This document shows, piece after piece, positions 55,701 to 64,000 of a DNA stretch of 64,000 bases. The notes beneath the pieces are model-generated. The model was not told the DNA's origin. It made no database searches and saw only the letters and a program-made list of their open reading frames with translations. The stretch spans positions 62,001 through 126,000 of the forward strand of contig JADNRV010000142.1 of the NCBI GenBank assembly GCA_015499995.1. The letters run 5' to 3'. Origin of the DNA: Flammula alnicola. Its lineage: Eukaryota; Basidiomycota; Agaricomycetes; Agaricales; Strophariaceae. A program made the position numbers and the translations under genes. Within the stretch, counting starts at the first letter, position 1, and each line of letters begins with the position of its first letter.

Positions 55701-56657
55701 TGGGACCACCAGGGCTTCGAACGCTTAGTAATAGAGGTCTCTTTGCATGGGCAGCCCATGCCTCTGAGAAAATCTGCGCCACTTCTTGAGCCGCAGTTTC
55801 AATCTGATCCTCGGTAGTCATCGGGGCCAGCGGATCTACAGCCGCAGTCCCGAAGTGATAGAATTAACGAAAGCCTAACAGACTCCGTAGGAAGAGACAT
55901 CCGAACCGCCCCGTCAGGGGCGGGAAGGATGTCCAGTGTAGTATAAATCGGAATATGTCCGATTAAGCTGGATGTCCGGGCATCGGACAGTAGACTCATT
56001 CACCACCTGATCGGGGGGAACAAAAGCCAGATCGATCACCGTGCTGCGCTTGGTGCGATCTCTCGGAATGTGTGTGGGCCCAGGGTTGCCAAAAGCGGCA
56101 AGCTCAAGTCCAAGGATGGCCGCAGATTGTTGCAGCGATAAGCACACCCCTCCCGAGGGAACCGGGGTCCCAGTCCGGAGAGTGTGCGTTAAAATCTCCC
56201 ATCATTAGATGACATCGGGGAAGATCTCGATCATGATCCGAGCCAGTTAATAGCTCCATGATCGGAATCTGAATACACGTTCAGAAGGTAAAAGGAACTC
56301 TCGCCCGAGGAGAGCGAGAGAACCATGATGTCGGGATGATCAATAATATCCCTTCGTTGAGCCGGGCGATACCGGGCCAGCCTAGTCGAAACATAGGTCA
56401 TGACCCGGGGTCGCTCGTCAGGGGTGGTGGGGCGCACCATGGCCAACCAGTCTGGATGGTTGGGCGCGCCGACTACATCTTCACCCTTTCTGCTCTTCGC
56501 AGACGGGGCGGTTCTTATGTGCCTCCAGGGAGGCTCTTGGATGAATAACACATCATATATATTTGTACATGTGCTAAGTATTACATCGAGGGACACCCCG
56601 TCCCTCGCCACGTTCCAACTCAGAACCCGTATCTCATCAAGCGGTTGTGCCTGCATT
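52798..56657 (-). pseudogene. LINE L11 ORF2, several frameshifts
   Basis: Reads endonuclease (56657-55915), linker and RT (about 55860-53582) and RNase H to the CVCGKYPQTRAHIFKC tail and stop at 52798. Breaks occur near 56150-56235 (endonuclease), 55800-55920, 54830-54960, about 54470, 53750 and the C5 run at 53362-53366, the same place as in L10. The catalytic SYVDDGTL and RNase H residues are still encoded. It is more decayed than L9 and L10. Confidence 0.85.
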
Positions 56658-58323
56658 AAGCTACGTTTTGTGAGTAGAGTGCACGACGATGATTCCAATA
56701 ATCACGTACCTGGGCATATTTGGCATCGATCCATTCACGATCGTACCGGTTGTGCCAGAAATGACACTTTCTGTCGTAAGGTTTGTGCGCGCCCTTACAA
56801 TTAGGGCAGCGCGCGGCATGAGGGCAGTCCACCCCAGTGGGGGTAGGTGGAACAGGTGGAGTTGCCTTGGGATTTCCCTTGCAACACGAAGCGGCGATAC
56901 GATGTACCTCCTCCTCGTGTGGCCCGGAGCAATGAGCGCAGCGGGGCTGGGGAGCCCTGCAAACGTTGGATGGATGGCCCCACCTCCAGCACCTAGTGCA
57001 GAGAGGGACGCCGGGGCTGGCGCGTGCCGCAAGAATGCGGTAAGCCCTACCACGGAACATGAAGGTCTTGTTAATAAGAGCCTTCGCGCGGGCTCCCGAC
57101 TGAGAGTCCCAGATATTGAGGTACGCCACACAAGTGGTGCTCTTCGAGGAGTTGCGCTTAATCCGAGGCTCGGATTTGAAAGGCGCGAAGACAGAAAGTG
57201 GAGAGGCAAGAATTGCCATCTTCACTTCGGCCCCTGTGGTGAGGGTTTTACTGGCGAAATCGCCGTAAGCAGGAAGATCAAGTACCCGAAGGTACGAGGT
57301 GGAAGAAGGGAGGCTGACCGACACCTTGACAGTGTCAGACTCCGGAAGGATTCTATGCACCCATCCTCGGGCGATATCGAGATCGCTCTGGGTGGATACA
57401 AGGGAGGTGGCAAGAGAAATGCCATCGTATGCGTGCGAGGCGGACAGCATCCGATTGGCGCTGCCTGCATCGCGGAAGGCTTTGTCGATCTTGTGGACCA
57501 GGTCGACGAGTTTAGTGTCGTGCGGCTTCGTGTAGGGGCCGCTAAACGCGAGGAGGATCTGCTTGCGTGATGGGCCAGCAGTGGTGAAAGAGGGGTGCCT
57601 CTTCTGCCTCTTGGCAGCAGAAACCCGCTCATCGATGGCCGCTTGCATCGCAGGGACGCGGGGCGGAGGTGGATACCTGGCAAGAGCACTAGGGCCCATG
57701 GCAGGATCTCGTTGCGACAAAGGGTTGGCCGCCGCAAGCTCAGCAAATGTGCGCTTACGGGGACCGGCGCTCCAAGGAGCACCGGATTGCCAACCCTTAG
57801 GTCGATGAGGAATAGGAGGCGGAGGCCTCAAATAAGAATCCGCCGGCCTCTTGCGAGACTGGCGAGGAGCAGGAGGGCCCTGCTTCGGCGCAGCCGAAGG
57901 CTGCGACGAAGCTGGGCCCACCTTGCTCGTGGGGGCTCTACCCTTCCCTTTATCCTGACGAGGAGGGGGAGGGCGTGAGGTGGTGTCTGTCTCCATGGCA
58001 GACGACTCCGCATCACTGGAATGGGGGTCGATCTGGGCGAAGGGGACGGTGTTGGGCCTCATGACGGTGTCGTCTGGGCCTGAGATGGTCTCTCCGATGA
58101 CATATCCCAGAGAGAGGGCTTCGTCTCCGACGACGGACGCGGTGATGTCGGTCCATCCGGTAGATTCAGCTGCGGACACCAAGGAGGCGATCGCAGCAGC
58201 GAGATCAGTTGCAGGGCGAGCAGGGGCATCGTCAGATGAAGTCGGGTTTCCCCTCATCCATGCTGCAATGGCCCTCGCACTCCGGGACATGTCATCGATT
58301 GCAGATGTGAGCTCACCCTCCAT
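56656..58323 (-). pseudogene. LINE L11 ORF1, 5'-truncated but open
   Basis: An open frame of over 550 codons: Pro/Ser-rich region, conserved KLVDLVHKIDKAFRDAG domain, then knuckles CTRCWRWGHPSNVC, CAHCSGPHEEEVH and CPNCKGAHKPYDRKC. It ends with a TAATG stop/start overlap. The N-terminal part (about 115 residues by comparison with the copy at 61875) was lost on insertion. Confidence 0.88.
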
Positions 58324-61094
58324 CTGGGCTCTTCCTGACACACATTGTGCGCGCAGGCTGGGCTAAGGGTTTAAAGACTAGCGTGGTCGCCTTTGACCTC
58401 GCTCAGTTTTTCCCTTCACTTAATCACGATGCGCTTGTGATTATCCTTCGGAAACTTGGCTTCCCTCCATTGGTGGTCAAGTTTTTCGCATCTTATCTGG
58501 TAGAGAGGAAGACGCGGTATGCGTGGAACTCCTTTTTATCAGACCCGCTACAGGCAGACGTGGGGGTGGGCCAGGGATCGGCCTTGTCCCCTGTCTTGTC
58601 GGCTATTTACCTGGCGCCTATCATGCGCCTATTCGAGAAGCGGTGCCTCGACCTTGGGTTGAGGGTTGACCTCCTCTCGTATGTTGATGACGGCACGCTC
58701 ATCGTGCAAGATGAGTGGCTGGATCATAATATTGCGATGCTGAAGAAGGCATACGCTGTTATCTTCGAGCTGTTCAAGGCTTTTGCCTTGGCGCTCGAAC
58801 ACGACAAGTCTGAGATCTATCATTTTGATCGGTCTCATGCTTATTATAATCCTAGTATCGATCTCGGGTATGCACCTTACACCGGAGATCGTGCTAACTA
58901 CCTCAAGCCCAAGCCGTTTTGGCGGTACCTGGGCTTCTACTTCGATCGCAAGCTCACTTTTAATGAGCATGTGCGCTATTACTCCACCAAGGGTTTTACA
59001 TCGGTTGTCTCGATGAAGATGCTTGGCTCCTCTACTCGGGGGCTTCTGCCTATGCAGAAGCGACTCCTGTACCGCACCTGTGTGGTCCCCATATTCACGT
59101 ATGGGTATCGCATGTGGTTTTTCAAGGGTGCCCGCAATAAGGGCCTCATCAAACAGCTTACGCAAGTCCAGCGTAAGGCTGCTCTTTGGATTACGGGTGC
59201 ATTCCGTACTTCGCCCTCGGGAGGGGTGGAGGCCCTTGCGGGCCTCCTACCCATCCCTATACTTCTCGAGAGACTGCGCGACCGCTCCACTGTGCGGGTC
59301 GCCACTCTCTCCGACACTCATCCGGTCCGGTCATTTATGTCCGGGTCATCACTTAAGCGCGCGACCCCCCATCCTATGTCGGTTGAACGCATGCCTGCCG
59401 CCCATCGCCGTAAGGTGACGGGTGCTCTTATGGATAATGTCAATTATTCCAGTGTCCCTGTCGAGTCCACGGAGCCTTTTGCTCCTGAGGCTCGGCCGGG
59501 TTATCGAATCCTCGATCGGTACGCCGATCGGTTCAAGTGGCTTTCCAAGCCTCGCTTCAGCAGGTCCGAAGATCCTGAAGCGGCCTGGAAGCTTATCCTG
59601 GATGCGTCTCTCGAGTCTCTCGAGGACGATCCAGACGCTGCATACGCTGGTGTTGACGGCTCCTGCCCTCCGGGGTGGCAAGCCGCCACTGGTGTTGTTA
59701 TCAAACGGCAGGGCGCGCAGGTTTATTCTGGGTGTCATGCTGCCGGGAGGGCCTCGTCTACGGATGCAGAGCTCTTTGCTATTCGCGTAGCCATCTCCAA
59801 TGCCATTGGCTTTGGGGATGTCAAACACGTTACTATTTTCACTGATGCGATGCATGCCGCGCGCCTCTCGGTGGATCCCTCGCTGCACTCCTTTCAGTCT
59901 CAGTCACTGATGGTGTGTCGTATACTTGAACCATGGTTCAGGCACTCGCCTGACCATAAGGTTACCTTTATCGAGTCCCCCTCTGATATGGAGTGGGATA
60001 TTCAAAATGAAGCACACGATCTCGTTGCTGGTATGCGCGGCGTTGCCGTCGTTCCTACCACCAAGCTATCTCTCCAGTATGTCCGCGACTTCGTGGACAA
60101 ATCGGCACGCGCAGATTGGAAACAAAGAGTTTCTGATCAGCCATTCCTGCTTGGCTCCAACTTTATGGAGCTGCAAGGGTTGAACGGGGACCCTGTCCAG
60201 CCTAGTCCCACTCGCGGGGGACCTTGGCTTGAAGCCGGTAGTCAGAGCGTTTCGCTCTTTGCCCGCATGTGCCGTTTAATTACGAATCATGCTCCGATCG
60301 GCTCGTACTACGAGCGGTTCAAAATCGATGACCCTAGGGCCCTCGGTTGTGAGTGTGGGGTTTATCCTCAGACTCGCGATCATATTTTCAAGTGCAAGAA
60401 ACAGCCTTGGACTCGCCGGAAACCGAAACTTGTTTCGGAGCTGGCGACGTATCTGTTGGAGCACCCTACGGCGTTCTCCTTCCCCCGGCACCCTGCTGGA
60501 GTCGGATGAGGGACTCTGGGTGGGGGGCGATTCTGGGTGCGAGCGGCGCCGCGGTCAAAGCGGCCTGTTGCCCACAGGTGTTTCTGCATTGCGTCACAGT
60601 GATGGCGGACTTCGCGAGAGGCGAGAGGGCTGGTCGTTCCAGTCCTGGCGGGGTCGACTCCCTGAGTTGGCTTCGTGCATCACTTGCAGAGGACCCGACC
60701 TGGTTGACGGCGGTGGGGGCTTCGGCCCCTGCTTAGCTATGACCACGTTGATTTTACTGGTGAATCGGGGAGGGCCTGGCAGGCTCTTCTCACATCTGGA
60801 TGACCCCCTCGTCCATCCCAATATTCCTATCTGCCGTTCGTGCGGTAGCGTTAACAACGCCGCAACGACGGACAATCTGTAGTTGCGAGACTACCTATCT
60901 GGGTTTCAGGCGGCTGCGCCGTCTCACCCGCGCCGCGCTCGCGCGCGTCGCATGCTCGCCGTCGAGCCAACTTCTTTCTTTTGCACGCGTAGTTTACCGC
61001 CTCCGTTTGTATTAGTTAGAGACCGGACTGCTTTCGTGCACCGGTATAAAATTGTTGATTTAAAAAAAAAAAAAAAAAAAAGCCGCGACAAGCC

Positions 61095-61547
61095 ACCCGA
61101 GAATGCCGAAAATCGAGCGGAGTAACAACGCAGGGAGCGAGGATGCTGAAAATGTCGGCATCAATCTTGCCTGATCATATAAATAGAATTTACAGCTATC
61201 CAATGTATATATAGACCCTACGGGACGGCATAATATACATCGCCAGGGCATCATAAATTGACCGGTGCCCGCGCCAGCCAATAGTTCGGGGGCGCGCGCT
61301 GCCCAACAGAAATAATGGCGCCGGATGGCTAACCGAATACCGTGGATCGGCCAGGGCTCGGCGTGCTGGCGCGCCCAGACGGATCCATCTCAACCGTGAT
61401 CCTCGGGACATTGTAGCCATCCTAGCCGGACCATTTCCCACAGTACATATGTTGTTCCTGACTGGGTCCGTCCAGCACCGTGACCATTGTGACATTGTTG
61501 GTTCCTTAGTAACTGTTATATACACCATAGTTACACTGTCCCATGTG
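61095..61547 (-). repeat. Right terminal inverted repeat of the KDZ transposon, outer part
   Basis: Reverse complement of 26996 to about 27451, almost identical over its outer 400 bp. It ends TAGTTACACTGTCCCATGTG, the inverse of the left terminus. Confidence 0.9.
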
Positions 61548-61740
61548 CGCTGTTGGCTGCTCGTTGGGCGGGACCCTCGGCAATCCACTGTAGTCCCGTT
61601 TAGGGCTTGTGGCGCCGCCTTGTAGGACCCTTTGTGTAAATCGTCTGCCATGTTGTGGGCATGTCGGGGGCTGCAGGCCGTTCCGTGCCTTAGGGCGCAA
61701 GGGCGCGATGCCGCTACAGAGGACGGGCACAATGACCACC
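61548..61740 (+). mobile_element. Fragment of a SINE1-like body
   Basis: Aligns with 16067-16263 of SINE1b (segments CCACTGTAGTCCC, GTCTGCCATGTTG, AGGGCGCAAGGGC, GGGCACAATGACCAC) with moderate divergence, so it is a different family member. Its left side is cut by the KDZ inverted repeat and its right side by the LINE that starts at 61741. Confidence 0.75.
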
Positions 61741-61874
61741 AATCTCCTCCTTATTCGGTAACCACTTCGTGCGACCGTGGGAAACAACTTCAGCAACACC
61801 AACATCGTCCCCCACAGCTCCTCCTCGTTGAGCGCTTCTGAGCGCTACTTTACCAATCGACAGATAACAACACA

Positions 61875-63789
61875 ATGCCCCCCAAACCCAGTTCTGGTGG
61901 CGATCCGCCGAGCGGATCTCGCGCATCGGAAAGATTGTCTGGATTTGCGCCTCGGCGCACTCCTGGAGTTGGTTCGTCGTCTGCTTCGGCGGCGGCAGCC
62001 TCTACCCCTGCGTCTCCCTCTCCTCAGAGGCAGACGTACTCATCTACAGTCCCTCAACAACAGCGGGACAAAACCCCAGTCAGTGAGCGCGAACGCACTC
62101 CTGTATTTACTTCGTCGGCCCTGCCACCTCCGCAGGATCCGTCCCACTACCTCACGGATGAGGATGTCGTTCTCGATTTTGAGGCGACTCCTCCCCCGGC
62201 TTCTCAATCGACAGCAGATCCCGCCCTGGAGGGTGAGCTCACATCTGCAATCGATGACATGTCCCGGAGTGCGAGGGCCATTGCAGCATGGATGAGGGGA
62301 AACCCGACTTCATCTGACGATGCCCTTGCTCGCCCTGCAACTGATCTCGCTGCTGCGATCGCCTCCTTGGTGTCCGCAGCTGAATCTACCGGATGGACCG
62401 ACATCACCGCGTCCGTCGTCGGAGACGACGCCCTCTCTCTGGGATATGTCATCGGAGAGACCATCTCAGGCCCAGACGACACCGTCATGAGGCCCAACAC
62501 CGTCCCCTTCGCCCAGATCGACCCCCATTCCAGTGATGCGGAGTCGTCTGCCATGGAGACGGATACCACCTCACGCCCTCCCCCTCCTCGTCAGGATAAG
62601 GGGAAGGGTAGAGCCCCCACGAGCAAGGTGGGACCAGCTTCGTCGCAGCCTTCGGCTGTGCCGAAGCAGGGCCCTCCTGCCCCTCGCCAGTCTCGCAAGA
62701 GGCCGGCGGATTCTTACTTGAGGCCCCCGCCTCCTGTTCCTCCTCGACCTAAGGGTTGGCAGTCCCAGGTATCCACCTCCGCCCCGCGTCCCTTCGATGC
62801 AAGCGGCCATCGATGAGAGGGTTTCTGCTGCCAAGAGGCAGAAGAGGCACCCCTCTTTCACCACTGCTGGCCCATCACGCAAGCAGATCCTCCTCGCGTT
62901 TAGCGGCCCCTACACGAAGCCGCACGACACGAAACTCGCCGACCTGGTCCACAAGATCGACAAAGCCTTCCGCGATGCAGGCAGCGCCAATCGGATGCTG
63001 TCTGCCTCGCACGCATACGATGGCATTTCTCTTGCCACCTCCCTTGTATCCACCCAGAGCGATCTCGATATCGCCCGAGGATGGGTGCATAGAATCCTTC
63101 CGGAGTCTGACACTGTCAAGGTGTCGGTCAGCCTCCCTTCGTCCACCTCGTACCTTCGGGTACTTGATCTTCCTGCTTACGGCGATTTCGCCAGTAAGAC
63201 CCTCACCACAGGGGCCGAAGTGAAGATGGCAATTCTTGCCTCTCCACTCTCTATCTTCGCGCCTTTCAAATCCGAGCCTCGGATTAAGCGCAATTCCTCG
63301 AAGAGCACCACGTGTGTGGCGTATCTCAACATCTGGGACTCTCAGTCGGGAGCCCGCGCGAAGGCTCTTATCAACAAGACCTTCATGTTCCGTGGTCGGG
63401 CTTACCGCATTCTTGCGGCGCGCGCCAGCCCCGGCGTCCCTCTCTGCACTAGGTGCTGGAGGTGGGGCCATCCATCCAACGTTTGCAGGGCTCCCCAGCC
63501 CCGCTGCGCTCATTGCTCCGGGCCACACGGGGAGGAGGTACATCGTATCGCCGCTTCGTGTTGCAAGGGAAATCCAAAGGCAACTCCGCCAGTACCACCC
63601 ACTCCTACTGGTACGGACTGCCCTCATGCCGCGCGCTGCCCTAATTGTAAGGGCGCGCACAAACCTTACGACAGAAAGTGTCATTTCTGGCACAACCGGT
63701 ACGATCGTGAATGGATCGATGCCAAATATGCCCAGGTACGTGATTATTGGAATCATCGTCGTGCACTCTACTCACAGAACGTAGCTTAA
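61875..63789 (+). pseudogene. LINE L12 ORF1 with a small internal deletion
   Basis: Starts at ATG 61875 (MPPKPSSGGDPPSG). Disordered Pro/Ser-rich N-terminus, a conserved KLADLVHKIDKAFRDAG domain and knuckles CTRCWRWGHPSNVC, CAHCSGPHGEEVH and CPNCKGAHKPYDRKC. Compared with L11 a stretch of about 110 bp is missing at about 62765-62770, between the Pro-rich region and the conserved domain. This shifts the frame and closes it at 62816; the remainder is open from 62797 to 63789. Confidence 0.85.
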
Positions 63790-64000
63790 TGCAGGCACAA
63801 CCGCTTGATGAGATACGGGTTTTGAGTTGGAACGTGGCGAGGGACGGGATGTCCCTCGATGTAATCCTTAGCACTTGTACAAATATATATGACGTGTTAT
63901 TCATCCAAGAGCCTCCCTGGAGGCACATAAGAACCGCCCCGTCTGCGAAGAGCAGAAAGGGTGAAGATGTAGTCGGTGCACCTAACCATCCAGAATGGTT
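63789..64000 (+). CDS. LINE L12 ORF2, N-terminus of endonuclease (partial)
   Basis: The ATG at 63789 shares its A with the ORF1 stop (TAATG). It encodes the start of the APE-type endonuclease: LSWNVARDGMSLDVI, FIQEPPW and RTAPSAKSRKGED. It is open to the window edge. The stop/start overlap suggests that ORF2 is made by re-initiation after ORF1. Confidence 0.88.
   Translation, partial: MQAQPLDEIRVLSWNVARDGMSLDVILSTCTNIYDVLFIQEPPWRHIRTAPSAKSRKGEDVVGAPNHPEW

Larger units (their letters stand above)
52256..58323 (-). mobile_element. Tad1-like LINE, nearly full length, inside L9 RT (L11)
   Basis: Poly(T) at 52256-52279, then the whole LINE on the minus strand up to the first third of ORF1 at 58323. 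Target duplication CTGGGCTCTTCCT (52243-52255, 58324-58336). Only the 5' UTR and N-terminus of ORF1 are missing. The ORF1 belongs to the same subfamily as the copy starting at 61875. Confidence 0.93.
50550..60509 (+). pseudogene. LINE L9 ORF2: endonuclease, RT, RNase H, split by L11
   Basis: ATG about 50547-50549, in overlap with the ORF1 stop. The endonuclease (SWNVARDG, QEPPW, GGDFNAHSEDW, SDHIPI) and linker run to 52255. The RT continues at 58337 with FDLAQFFPSLNHD, GVGQGSALSP and SYVDDGTLIV. RNase H (AYAGVDGSCP, STDAELFAI, FTDAMHAAR) and the CECGVYPQTRDHIFKC tail end at 60509. One base is missing in the A4 run at 50641-50644. Apart from the insertion and that base the polyprotein is open, so this was a nearly complete, recently active element. 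The RNase H half is the same subfamily as 1-983. Confidence 0.88.
45144..61081 (+). mobile_element. Full-length Tad1-like LINE hosting two further LINEs (L9)
   Basis: The LINE is made of 45144-46818, 49977-52255 and 58324-61081, about 6.7 kb when joined. Its 5' UTR is about 120 bp, then ORF1, ORF2, a 3' UTR of about 550 bp and poly(A) ending at 61081. Target duplication GCCGCGACAAGCC (45131-45143, 61082-61094) shows it landed in the right inverted repeat of the KDZ element. L10 sits in ORF1 and L11 in the RT, each with its own duplication, which gives a clear order of events. Confidence 0.92.
26996..61547. mobile_element. Very large KDZ DNA transposon with 0.58 kb TIRs and TET/JBP cargo
   Basis: Bounded by inverted repeats of matching length: left 26996-27575 (580 bp), right 45020-45143 plus 61095-61547 (577 bp after removing the LINE nest inserted inside it). 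The outermost sequence CACATGGGACAG followed by TGTAACTATGG is the same at both ends. Between them lie six genes, including a KDZ transposase and a TET/JBP dioxygenase. Without the LINE nest and the LINE at 43710-44700 it is about 17.6 kb. The outer flanks differ (gag on the left, a tRNA-headed element scrap on the right) and no target duplication is found, so one flank has been rearranged. Confidence 0.8.
61741..64000 (+). mobile_element. Tad1-like LINE, 5' half, runs off the window (L12)
   Basis: Begins with a 5' UTR (AATCTCCTCCTTATTCGGTAAC) like that of L9 and L4 and reads ORF1 and the first 70 codons of ORF2 to the window edge. The 5' end looks complete, so the whole element may continue beyond the window. 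Confidence 0.88.

Overview
The window is a transposon graveyard from a filamentous fungus, most likely an agaricomycete basidiomycete. The evidence is a KDZ-type DNA transposase next to a TET/JBP-type dioxygenase (a pairing known from basidiomycetes), short 45-58 nt GT-AG introns, Tad1-like LINEs with an RNase H domain, and Copia and Gypsy-like remnants. I see no ordinary housekeeping gene. The species cannot be told.

Layout. 1-3120: tail of a LINE inserted in a Copia element, whose RNase H region carries a second LINE, followed by its 3' LTR. 3121-6808: an unknown ORF fragment, a LINE scrap and two GGAATCC-rich terminal-repeat elements, one holding a GC-rich minisatellite. 6809-12394: a LINE (minus) starting at its true 5' end and broken by a 1.6 kb tRNA-headed retroelement and a small LINE tail. 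12395-14955: Copia integrase/RT fused to a LINE tail. 14956-22684: a minus LINE broken by a chimeric tRNA-headed element carrying LINE RT/RNase H and by a second tRNA-headed family. 22685-27012: a Gypsy-like 5' region and gag, split by a 956 bp TIR element.

26996-61547: one very large KDZ transposon with about 580 bp terminal inverted repeats. Its right repeat is split by a 16 kb nest of LINEs (45144-61081). Without that nest and one LINE in its last gene the element is about 17.6 kb. In order it holds a TET/JBP dioxygenase (+), an acidic protein (-), the KDZ transposase (-), a lysine-rich protein (+), a Cys-cluster coiled-coil protein (-), and a gene made of tiny phase-1 exons (+). Exon phases close exactly for four of these genes, or after restoring single homopolymer bases, so the element is young or recently active.

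61548-64000: a scrap of tRNA-headed element and the 5' half of another LINE.

The main points of interest are the complete TIR-bounded KDZ-TET element, its micro-exon gene, and a family of unusually long (about 1 kb body) tRNA-headed retroelements that use LINE 3' ends and form variable chimeras with the LINE. Nearly all frameshifts in the window are losses of one base in a homopolymer, which suggests uncorrected sequencing error.
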